Assembly (NCBI GenBank): GCA_949746915.1
Contig: CATKEA010000120.1
Span: forward strand, 1 to 13,226
Length of the DNA: 13,226 bases
Reading direction: 5' to 3'
Origin: an uncultured Bacilli bacterium
GTDB lineage: Bacteria > Bacillota_I > Bacilli_A > RF39 > UBA660
The notes below the pieces were generated by a model. That model saw only the letters and a list, made by a program, of their open reading frames with translations, was not told where the DNA came from and did not search any database. Of the stretch, positions 7,012 through 12,988 are shown one piece after another; within the stretch, counting starts at the first letter, position 1; each line of letters opens with the position of its first letter. The translations under genes and the position numbers were made by a program.

Positions 7012-7617
7012 TTGAAAAAAAGTATTTTGAGATCTTTAAATATTTTATCAACTATCTTTATGCATTCTATTGTTGTATTAACTGTTCTTATTGTTTTGGC
7101 AGTTGTTGTTTATTTTGTTGATCAAGGTATTGGTAAGAAAAATGGTTTAACAAGGGCCCCTTTATTTGGAGCTTATGTAATCATAACTGGTAGTATGGAA
7201 CCCAATGTTAAAGTATTTGATGCTGTACTTACAATAAGAGAAAGTAAAGAAGATATAAAGGTTAACGATATAATTACATTTGTTTCTCAAAATCCACATC
7301 ATAATGGGGCTACAATTACTCATCGTGTTGTAGGTATTGTTAAATTAGATGATGGTAAGATTAGTTATCGTACAAAAGGTGATAATAATCCAATACCTGA
7401 TTCATCTTTGGTTAATTATGAAAATATTGTTGGAAAAGTAATTTTAAAAATACCTAAAATTGGGTATTTGCAGTCTTTGATTTCTAATAATAAGTTGTTA
7501 GTATTAATTGTTATTCCATGTATATTTATTATTTTCTCTGATTTGTTTGGTTATCTAAAACGAAAATTGGATGAAGATACTGATAATACAAATTCTACTG
7601 AAGGTAAGGTGGCTTAG
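7012..7617 (+). CDS. sipW: SipW-type (ER-type) signal peptidase I
   Basis: This 201-residue membrane serine protease removes signal peptides at the outer face of the membrane. It belongs to the S26B (SipW/ER-type) branch. The nucleophile is Ser61 in TGSMEP. The general base is His104 in THRVV, where other bacterial type I enzymes have Lys. Acidic residues Asp124 (KGDNN) and Asp130 (IPDSS) follow. Membrane helices lie at about 18-37 and 160-179. In B. subtilis SipW processes TasA and TapA, so proteins 1 and 3 upstream are the obvious substrates. The start is a TTG: GGTGAT (7001-7006) lies 5 bases before it and it gives the typical MKKS N-terminus. The gene abuts the next one with no gap. Confidence 0.92.
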   Translation: MKKSILRSLNILSTIFMHSIVVLTVLIVLAVVVYFVDQGIGKKNGLTRAPLFGAYVIITGSMEPNVKVFDAVLTIRESKEDIKVNDIITFVSQNPHHNGATITHRVVGIVKLDDGKISYRTKGDNNPIPDSSLVNYENIVGKVILKIPKIGYLQSLISNNKLLVLIVIPCIFIIFSDLFGYLKRKLDEDTDNTNSTEGKVA

Positions 7618-8313
7618 ATGAAAACTTTTATAAAGCAATATCTATCTATTATAAATTACGCAATTATTGGGATTGTTTTTGGCTATGCCTCTTTTTATTT
7701 ATTTTTAAATCTTTATCATTATCAAGATATTAGAAGAACATATGATATTAATGGTACAGTCGCAGATGAGATTTTGGTAAAGAATGTTGATTCTAGATTA
7801 AAAGTTATTGAGGATAATATTAATTCATTTGATGTTAACAAATATCGAGGAAGTATTGATGCTTCTAAACTTAATCTTGTTTCGGCTAATTTAAAGGTTT
7901 GTCTTAATTATTATAATAATGATGTTTATAAGGAACTAAAGAAAAAATCAAGTATTAATATTATAGATGTATATCGCTTAAGAGAGGCATATGAAAATGA
8001 GGTACTTAATGGTTGTATTGTAAAAAATTTGTATTGGGTTTCAGATATAGAAAAAACGGACTTTGATGCATTAAAGCAAAATTCTTTTTTATTAAAGACC
8101 TATTTTAAGGATATTTTAGCTACTACCAGTTATTTAAAAAAGGATCTTTTAAATAATACAGCTTATAGTTTTTCAACAGAAATTTTTAGTAAGGAAATTA
8201 AAAATATTTCAAAAGATGGATTTTATGAGGTTATGAATTCCTATAATAGTAGTTTAAATATAGTTGAATACATTTCAAATTGGTTAAAACAGGAAGCAGA
8301 GGCTGGTGTTTAG
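7618..8313 (+). CDS. Unknown single-pass membrane protein linked to sipW
   Basis: I do not recognise this 231-residue protein. It has a short N-terminal tail and one hydrophobic helix (about 11-33). The rest is a hydrophilic, probably helical domain predicted outside the membrane. That domain has two cysteines, Cys95 and Cys133, which could form a disulfide. Its ATG follows the sipW stop codon directly, and AAGGTGG (7606-7612) lies inside the end of sipW, so the two are translationally coupled. The next gene starts one base after its stop. Constant linkage to a signal peptidase and to TasA-like proteins suggests a role in secretion, assembly or chaperoning of the surface subunits, but nothing in its sequence proves it. 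Confidence 0.78.
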   Translation: MKTFIKQYLSIINYAIIGIVFGYASFYLFLNLYHYQDIRRTYDINGTVADEILVKNVDSRLKVIEDNINSFDVNKYRGSIDASKLNLVSANLKVCLNYYNNDVYKELKKKSSINIIDVYRLREAYENEVLNGCIVKNLYWVSDIEKTDFDALKQNSFLLKTYFKDILATTSYLKKDLLNNTAYSFSTEIFSKEIKNISKDGFYEVMNSYNSSLNIVEYISNWLKQEAEAGV

Positions 8314-8314
8314 A

Positions 8315-8755
8315 ATGAAGAAAATTATTAATGTTTCTCTTATATTTATTAAGTTTTTATTTCTTTTGACAAGTTTTGTTCTTACATTTAATATTGTTCT
8401 TAGAATGTATGAGCGGTTAGGGAAAAATTATATCGAGTCAATACCTGTTTTTATACCTTATATAATATTATTTTTTCTTTTTTCAATTAATTTTATTTTA
8501 AGGCAAAAGAGAGTTAATAATAGTATGTTTTATAATATTACTTGTTGTTTAGTATTTGCTATGTTAATTTTTTGTGGTTATCGTGCTATGACTGATAAAT
8601 ACATGTTACTTTATATAAGACTTGGTGATTATCATATAAATTTCAATTATTATGCTGATATTATTGCACCTATGAAGGTTATGTTGTATCTTTTAAGTGT
8701 TTCTAATATTTTATTGATGTTTATTGGTAAAAATGATATTAAGGAAAATGAATAA
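8315..8755 (+). CDS. Unknown four-helix membrane protein linked to sipW
   Basis: This 146-residue protein is not one I recognise. It is very hydrophobic, with four probable membrane helices at about 6-28, 42-62, 72-91 and 118-138. A polar stretch around 92-116, containing YIRLGDYHINFNYY, lies between the last two helices. Translation probably starts at ATG 8315, one base after the previous stop and 6 bases after GGTG (8305-8308); the in-frame GTG at 8306 overlaps the upstream gene without a better site. It is the last gene of the sipW unit and is followed by a terminator. An accessory role with the signal peptidase or in fibre export is inferred from position only. Confidence 0.75.
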   Translation: MKKIINVSLIFIKFLFLLTSFVLTFNIVLRMYERLGKNYIESIPVFIPYIILFFLFSINFILRQKRVNNSMFYNITCCLVFAMLIFCGYRAMTDKYMLLYIRLGDYHINFNYYADIIAPMKVMLYLLSVSNILLMFIGKNDIKENE

Positions 8756-8759
8756 ATAT

Positions 8760-8789
8760 AGATGTTAAGATTGTTATCTGCATCTTTTT
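8760..8789 (+). terminator. Terminator of the sipW operon
   Basis: AGATG (8760-8764) pairs with CATCT (8781-8785), and inside it AGAT (8768-8771) pairs with ATCT (8776-8779) around TGTT. Five T close it (8785-8789). It starts 4 bases after the last stop codon. Confidence 0.65.
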
Positions 8790-8813
8790 ATTTGGTATTA
8801 TATGTGATATAAT
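8785..8813 (+). promoter_or_regulatory. Extended -10 promoter of rsmA
   Basis: TATAAT (8808-8813) preceded by TGA (8805-8807) is a strong extended -10. The -35 at 17 bases is TTTTTA (8785-8790), which is poor and overlaps the preceding terminator T-run. The start of transcription would be near 8820. Confidence 0.55.
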
Positions 8814-8836
8814 CTACTAGAAATGGGAGTGGTATT

Positions 8837-9631
8837 GTGGATTTAAAAGATTTTAAGTTTAAAAAAAATTATGGTCAAAATTTTTTGAGAGAAAAATCTA
8901 TTGTAGAAAAGATTGCTGATAGTGCTGAAATTGCCGAAAATTCTTTAGTAATAGAAATAGGGCCTGGTTCTGGCATGCTTACTATTCCATTGGTAAAAAG
9001 AGCTAAGCAGGTTCTTTGCTATGAAATTGATGTAACTTTAAAAGATATACTTAATGATAATTTATCTAATTATGATAATGTAGATGTTATATATGATGAT
9101 TTTCTTAATCGTAATGTTCGTGATGATATAGAGAAATATAGTTATGATAATTTATATGTTGTTAGTAATCTTCCTTATTATATTACTACTCCGATTATTA
9201 CCAAAATAATAGACGATAAGCTTGATGTTTCTAAAATAGTTGTAATGGTTCAAAAAGAAGTTGGAGATAGATTTGCTGCTAAAGTTGGTAGTAAGGAATA
9301 TAATTCATTAACTGTTTTTTTAAATTATTATTTTAATATAAAGAAATTGTTTGTGGTTAGTAGAAATTGTTTTGTTCCTAAACCTAATGTTGATAGTATT
9401 GTTGTTCAACTTAGTAGGAAGGAAGAGGTTATTAGTGTTAATAATTTGGATGTTTTCTTTAAATTAGTTAGGGATAGTTTTACTTATAAAAGAAAAACTT
9501 TACGAAATAATTTAAAAAATTATAATCTTGATAAAATTAATGTGGTTTTGAGGAAATATAATTTAGATTTAAATGTTAGAGCAGAAGATTTAAGTCTTGA
9601 TATGTTTGTTGATATAAGTAATAATCTTTGA
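8837..9631 (+). CDS. rsmA: 16S rRNA (adenine1518-N6/adenine1519-N6) dimethyltransferase RsmA (KsgA)
   Basis: RsmA uses S-adenosylmethionine to dimethylate two adjacent adenines in the 3' hairpin of 16S rRNA, a late step in small-subunit assembly. The family signature YGQNFL is at residues 12-17. The SAM-binding motif I EIGPGSG is at 40-46. The catalytic NLPYY is at 111-115, followed by ITTPIITKII. The C-terminal small domain contains the conserved FTYKRKTLRNNL. The length, 264 residues, is slightly below the usual 270-290. The start is GTG 8837, with GGGAG (8825-8829) 7 bases upstream. In B. subtilis rnmV lies directly upstream of this gene; here the sipW unit does. It ends in TGA, which confirms use of the standard code. 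Confidence 0.96.
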   Translation: MDLKDFKFKKNYGQNFLREKSIVEKIADSAEIAENSLVIEIGPGSGMLTIPLVKRAKQVLCYEIDVTLKDILNDNLSNYDNVDVIYDDFLNRNVRDDIEKYSYDNLYVVSNLPYYITTPIITKIIDDKLDVSKIVVMVQKEVGDRFAAKVGSKEYNSLTVFLNYYFNIKKLFVVSRNCFVPKPNVDSIVVQLSRKEEVISVNNLDVFFKLVRDSFTYKRKTLRNNLKNYNLDKINVVLRKYNLDLNVRAEDLSLDMFVDISNNL

Positions 9632-9638
9632 TTTACTA

Positions 9639-9663
9639 ATATTATTTTTTGTAATATCTTTTT
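9639..9663 (+). terminator. Weak AT hairpin after rsmA
   Basis: ATATTA (9639-9644) pairs with TAATAT (9652-9657), followed by C and five T (9659-9663). With only six A-T pairs, termination would be partial at best. Confidence 0.35.
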
Positions 9664-9669
9664 AATTTG

Positions 9670-9701
9670 AAACATAGTATGTAGAGGGTGATACTATGTT
9701 T
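9670..9701 (+). promoter_or_regulatory. Hairpin sequestering the yabG start codon
   Basis: AAACATAGTAT (9670-9680) and ATACTATGTTT (9691-9701) are perfect 11-base inverted repeats. The 10-base loop holds most of the ribosome binding site, AGAGGGTG (9683-9690). The start ATG (9696-9698) is in the 3' arm. The arm runs into further T residues, so the element could act on translation, on transcription termination, or as a protein site in DNA. The pairing is seen directly; the regulatory role is inferred. Confidence 0.6.
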
Positions 9702-9980
9702 TTTAATGAGGGAGATATTGTTAGTAGAAATTCGTATTCTAATGATACTCTGTTTAAAATTATTAGAATTGATGGAGATTTAGCATATCTTAAAGGTTTA
9801 GATGTTCGACTTTATGCGGATAGTATGATCAGTGATTTAAAAAGAGAAGAGGAACCAAGACGTGATGATAACAGTTTTTTAGAGAGAATCTCTGAATCTT
9901 TTATTTTGGATCGCAGTGAATATTTTTATTTACCAGGTAAAGTTTTGCATATAGATACTGAGTGTAGATTAAGTAAGTAG
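9696..9980 (+). pseudogene. yabG: YabG N-terminal fragment (truncated sporulation protease)
   Basis: The 94-residue product matches only the start of YabG, the coat-processing sporulation protease of about 290 residues in B. subtilis (peptidase family U57). Recognisable parts are GDIVSRNSY near the N-terminus, YLKGLDVRLYADSMISDL in the middle, and the join to the catalytic region, EYFYLPGKVLHID. After that the frame reads TECRLSK and stops. The 70 bases beyond show no YabG-like sequence in any frame, so the protease domain is missing rather than shifted. It sits directly after rsmA, exactly the Bacillus order. The ribosome binding site AGAGGGTGAT (9683-9692) is strong but folded in a hairpin. 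It may be a dead remnant, or a retained N-terminal domain with some residual use. Confidence 0.72.
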
Positions 9981-10052
9981 AAAATATATCACCCTTAAGC
10001 CCTTATAAATAAAGAGAAAATGAAATTTTTATAGTTACTTTTTATTGTATGT

Positions 10053-10088
10053 AAACACTAAATTTTTTGAAAATTTGGTGTTTTTTTT
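10053..10088 (+). terminator. Strong terminator after the yabG fragment
   Basis: AAACACTAAATTTT (10053-10066) pairs with AAAATTTGGTGTTT (10070-10083, one G-T pair) around a TTG loop. The T-run covers 10081-10088. This is the strongest terminator in the window and closes the conserved gene block. Confidence 0.87.
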
Positions 10089-10117
10089 GAAGATTCTGCA
10101 CAGGTGATTAGGGGGTG

Positions 10118-10539
10118 ATGCTCTTTAAGTAACTAATTTTATCTATAGTAGATTATTTAATTTATATTTATATACAGTAATTGTTCTAAGTCTATTATCC
10201 ATTTTTGTAAGTGAACTAGTACAAAAAGTTTAAATAAAGGAAAAATCAAAATTTGATAAGTTAAATGAGATTAAAAAGTACTAGGAAGCTTGGCATTATT
10301 TAGCTGTAGAAGAAGAGCAACACAAGGAAATTAACACTGGGGAGCTGTAGGTATTGTAACAAATAATAAAACAATAATTGTACATCCATCTAGTAATGGA
10401 ATAGGTAGGTGAAGTAAGTGTAATTGGGATGGTACTACATAATAAAAGTAAAAATAAGTAGTGATAGTGTAGTATTTGTTTAGAAAATGATTCTAATTAA
10501 TGGAATATGTGCATTGAGCAACTTAAATATATCAAATAA
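10118..10539 (+). pseudogene. Degraded gene for a membrane or secreted protein
   Basis: Coding-like pieces follow each other in shifted frames. The first reads NLYLYTVIVLSLLSIFVSEL, a membrane or signal segment (about 10160-10230). The same frame continues across stops at 10231 and 10282 as EKSKFDKLNEIKKY and EAWHYLAVEEEQHKEINTG (to 10347). A shift then gives WGAVGIVTNNKTIIVHPSSN and GIGR (10338-10409). Another gives IKVKISSDSVVFV (10442-10480), and a last piece ENDSN, stop, WNMCIEQLKYIK (10483-10536). GGGGGTG and an ATG (10111-10120) stand in front but run to a stop after four codons. The pieces look like one ancestral gene with several frameshifts. The GIVTNNKTIIVHPSS part vaguely recalls NlpC/P60-type proteins, but I cannot assign a family. 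Confidence 0.42.
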
Positions 10540-10714
10540 TTAAAAAATGTTAATCGATTATTTTTGATGATGGTCATTTAGTTTAGAATATTTTTCTCAA
10601 CAATAAATTATATCATTTAAGTAGTTATTTTGTTTATTAGTATGTAATTTTACATTATAGTATTAACTATTTGTAAATTAATTTGCTTACAATATAGATT
10701 TTTTATTGGTATTT

Positions 10715-10723
10715 TGTTATAAT
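10715..10723 (+). promoter_or_regulatory. Extended -10 promoter before the CxxC mini-ORF
   Basis: TGT followed by TATAAT (10718-10723) is a good extended -10. No convincing -35 lies 16-18 bases upstream. Initiation would be near 10730. Confidence 0.4.
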
Positions 10724-10745
10724 GAAAATAAGAAAGAGTTAATTT

Positions 10746-10850
10746 ATGAAAACTAGGATATGTAGATATTGTAATGAGAAAATAGGAAAATATATATTGA
10801 TGGTATGGATTTGTGTTAATAAGAGTAGAAAATTATTGTGTATGAACTAA
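10746..10850 (+). CDS. Possible 34-residue CxxC peptide or remnant
   Basis: An ATG with AAGAAAGAG (10730-10738) 7 bases upstream opens a 34-codon frame ending in TAA. It begins MKTRICRYCNEKIGKYILMV and carries two further cysteines (Cys23 and Cys32). The CxxC near the start followed by separate Cys residues looks like a small zinc-ribbon whose second pair has drifted. An extended -10 element precedes it. It may be a real small protein or the start of a decayed HNH/zinc-finger gene; the decayed surroundings favour the latter. Confidence 0.3.
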   Translation: MKTRICRYCNEKIGKYILMVWICVNKSRKLLCMN

Positions 10851-10879
10851 TGGTTCATTTAATTCGATTACTAATGAAT

Positions 10880-10938
10880 TGAAAAAACTATAGTTTTTGT
10901 AGTAACATAATTGCATAATACATATTGTAGTTTTTTCA
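10880..10938. repeat. Inverted repeat upstream of the 11024 gene
   Basis: TGAAAAAACTA (10880-10890) is the exact reverse complement of TAGTTTTTTCA (10928-10938). The left copy also lies in a 16-base palindrome, AAAAACTATAGTTTTT (10883-10898), giving two alternative hairpins. It could be a regulatory structure or an old terminator; no T-run follows the larger hairpin. Confidence 0.4.
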
Positions 10939-11023
10939 GTATTAATTTGGTATCAACATTATTTATAAGTGTGTATGGCTTATTATAATATTTTATATAT
11001 ATGACTTAAATAGGAGAATAAAT

Positions 11024-11872
11024 ATGAAAAGAATAGTAAAAGTAAAAAAAATAATTATGCTAGTATTAGTATTTATGTTGGTGTCTAATATGAATGTTAG
11101 AGCAGAAAATTTGGATTTAAGTAATATAAAATTATTAGATGAGTCTTCCGAGTTAAGTAAAGAATATGCTGCTAAGAATAATAGATTATTATATGAAGAA
11201 GATTCTTTTGTAGAAACTAGTATTCATTATGTTAATAATGAAGTAGTTGAAGTGAAGGAAAGAAATATTACTGAATCAGAATATGATAACTCTATAATAG
11301 AAACAAGGACCAAATGTGATTTTGCTAATGCTGATGATTGTTGGGAAACAGCATCTAAGAGAGTAACAATAGCTGCATGGAAGGTTGGAAGTTCTAGTTG
11401 CCCGAGTTATAGAATTCAAATAGATAATGTATGGAAAAAAATACCTAATGTTAAATCTTTTGATGTAATTGCACTAAGATATAATGATAAATTTTCTGCA
11501 CATGGAGCAATAGCACATCAGACATATAAAATTGATGGTGTTGAGCATGATATTACATACAGTCCAGATGGTACCAATACAAAAAGATTTTCTAATGGGA
11601 TAGGTGTATCAATGAATATTGTTGACGCAGTTACATCTGATTTACATCTAAGTCTATTGGTAGAAGGTACAGCTTCAAGTGGAGTAATCGGATTTGGTGG
11701 GACATATCAACATGCTACTAGTAATGTGACTTTGACTCAATCTCAAAATTATACTATTTCTACATCTGGTTTAGGTGGAATACTTGCATTTAATTCATCA
11801 GTTATTGGTAAGTATGATGGTATGCAAGGCGTTGGTGGTTTATTTCATAGTACTGGATGTATTGTTAGATGA
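11024..11872 (+). CDS. Secreted protein of unknown function
   Basis: This 282-residue protein has a classical signal peptide, MKRIVKVKK then a hydrophobic core, with likely cleavage VRA|EN at residues 27/28. After a charged linker (about 28-95) comes a beta-rich domain with TIAAWKVGSSSCPSYRIQ, a WKKIPNVKSFDVIAL strand pair, the block NTKRFSNGIGVSMN, and the ending YQHATSNVTLTQSQNYTIS, GLGGIL and YDGMQGV. I recall similar YQHA...YDGMQGV endings in unnamed secreted proteins of Bacillota, but no function. Several cysteines occur (two near 98-107, one in SSSCPSY and one in the final HSTGCIVR), so disulfides are possible. AGGAGA (11012-11017) is 6 bases before the ATG. The gene lies in the accessory region beyond the yabG fragment and ends in TGA. 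Confidence 0.82.
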   Translation: MKRIVKVKKIIMLVLVFMLVSNMNVRAENLDLSNIKLLDESSELSKEYAAKNNRLLYEEDSFVETSIHYVNNEVVEVKERNITESEYDNSIIETRTKCDFANADDCWETASKRVTIAAWKVGSSSCPSYRIQIDNVWKKIPNVKSFDVIALRYNDKFSAHGAIAHQTYKIDGVEHDITYSPDGTNTKRFSNGIGVSMNIVDAVTSDLHLSLLVEGTASSGVIGFGGTYQHATSNVTLTQSQNYTISTSGLGGILAFNSSVIGKYDGMQGVGGLFHSTGCIVR

Positions 11873-11966
11873 CATTTTAAGAAGACTTGTATAATGTATT
11901 TTAGTTATTAGTCCTTTATATATAAAGAGTAAAACCATTGGGTTAGTTTTAGGAGATAAAATAAAG

Positions 11967-12857
11967 ATGAATAATATAAAATTTAAGTTAAAAACCAATA
12001 TTTGTAAAATGCATAATATAGGCCAACGAAGTGCAAAAAAGTCATTAAATTTAATCCCTGCTTTATTCGTTGCTGTTTTCCTGTTTATGACTGGTATTTC
12101 GATGGTTTATGCTAAAACCAGCAGTAAAATTAAGTCAAATACTAATTTATTTTCGTTTAATGAATTAGAAACTATGAAAAACAATGTATCCTATGTATAT
12201 GAGCCAAAGGAATTATGGCAAAATAAAGATAGGTATGGTGTTTCTGAAGACTGTATAGGAGTTTATAGTATAAATATTAATGGTATATTGAGAATAAGTA
12301 AAATTAATCGTAATTTAGAGATTTATTCTATCAATGAATTAGAAAGTAAAATCGGAATAAAATTACTAAAGGGAAAAAATATCGAATATAAATACTTTAA
12401 TGTTTTTAATACCTCTATGCAAAATGAAAAATACAACTATTTTATCAATAATCCAGCAATTATTTCTATAACAATGAGTAACTATGAAAATTTCGATTGT
12501 AATAACTTTATTTATTTATTTAATAAAAAGACATCACAGAAAAAAGTTGACGAGTATAATAAATGTATAAAAGATGCAAATAGTAATCAGCCAAATAGAA
12601 GGCTAAATGTAAAAGTAATGTTTGCAACACAATACGCATCTAAATATCAATTAGAAGATTTTGTACTTTATTTGGCTAATTTTCAAAATGAAGAGGTAGA
12701 GATATATAATTCGAAAAAATTAAATAATAAGATATTTGTAACATCTTTAGATGAATATATATTTGTTTATGACAATATTGCATATATTATAGATAATAGT
12801 AATAATGATTATTCAAAGGAAGAGTTATTAAATGAGATTGAATTACTAGAATATTAG
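11967..12857 (+). CDS. Secreted or lipid-facing protein of unknown function
   Basis: This 296-residue protein starts with an unusually long basic N-region (about 25 residues), then a hydrophobic core (about 28-46) and a likely signal peptidase site VYA|K at 49/50. The mature part is rich in Asn, Lys, Tyr and Ile and has three cysteines (in SEDCIG, FDCNNF and YNKCIK). No motif identifies a family. AGGAGAT (11951-11957) lies 9 bases before ATG 11967; an internal ATG at 12009 would shorten the N-region but has no binding site. It follows the 11024 gene by 94 bases in the same direction, with no terminator between, so co-transcription is plausible. A weak TATAAT (11890-11895) in the gap may add a promoter. 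A terminator follows it. Confidence 0.8.
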   Translation: MNNIKFKLKTNICKMHNIGQRSAKKSLNLIPALFVAVFLFMTGISMVYAKTSSKIKSNTNLFSFNELETMKNNVSYVYEPKELWQNKDRYGVSEDCIGVYSININGILRISKINRNLEIYSINELESKIGIKLLKGKNIEYKYFNVFNTSMQNEKYNYFINNPAIISITMSNYENFDCNNFIYLFNKKTSQKKVDEYNKCIKDANSNQPNRRLNVKVMFATQYASKYQLEDFVLYLANFQNEEVEIYNSKKLNNKIFVTSLDEYIFVYDNIAYIIDNSNNDYSKEELLNEIELLEY

Positions 12858-12900
12858 CCGTGAAATATCACAAAAGTGTAAATAAACTGTATAAAATATT

Positions 12901-12934
12901 GAGAGTACTAAAATGCAGATAGTACTCTTTTTTT
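12901..12934 (+). terminator. Rho-independent terminator after the 11967 gene
   Basis: AGAGTACT (12902-12909) pairs perfectly with AGTACTCT (12921-12928), extended by one G-T pair, and runs into seven T (12928-12934). Confidence 0.85.
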
Positions 12935-12943
12935 ATGTGTTTT

Positions 12944-12977
12944 AAACAGTTTAAATTGGAGAAATTTTAAATTGTTT
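12944..12977 (+). repeat. 12-bp hairpin directly upstream of a GGAGG site
   Basis: AAACAGTTTAAA (12944-12955) pairs with TTTAAATTGTTT (12966-12977), with one G-T pair and a 10-base loop. The 3' arm ends exactly one base before GGAGG (12978-12982), so the structure could influence access to that site. It could equally be a chance AT fold. Confidence 0.4.
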
Positions 12978-12988
12978 GGAGGAAAATA

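Larger units (their letters stand above)
9981..11023 (+). other. About 1 kb without an intact gene of normal size
   Basis: This stretch holds the terminator at 10053-10088, a decayed gene at about 10118-10539, a 34-codon CxxC mini-ORF at 10746-10850 with its own extended -10, an inverted repeat at 10880-10938, and the presumed promoter region of the 11024 gene. I saw no convincing gene on the minus strand, no tRNA and no transposase. Stretch 10540-10690 shows nothing beyond AT-rich sequence. Confidence 0.7.

Noticed and set aside
10118..10230. A holin-like or type I toxin peptide after GGGGGTGATG
   Set aside because: The ATG reaches a stop after four codons and the hydrophobic piece has no start in its own frame, so it fits better as part of the decayed gene.
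9981..11023. An origin, phage attachment site or insertion sequence in the gene-poor kilobase
   Set aside because: I found no tRNA gene, no transposase or integrase frame, no iterons and no paired terminal repeats with target duplication.
9629..11872. Possible use of TGA as Trp (Mycoplasma-type code)
   Set aside because: rsmA and the 11024 gene end at TGA at the length expected or with no sensible continuation, and Trp in conserved positions is read from TGG.
11862..11895. TTGTTA and TATAAT as a promoter for the 11967 gene
   Set aside because: The spacer is 22 bases, too long for a sigma-A promoter, and no TGn extension is present.
9998..11934. Similar short sequences at 9998-10020 and 11910-11934 as flanking direct repeats of an insertion
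   Set aside because: Both are AT-rich around CCTTTATA/AAAGAG, differ at several positions, and need gaps to align; low complexity explains the likeness.
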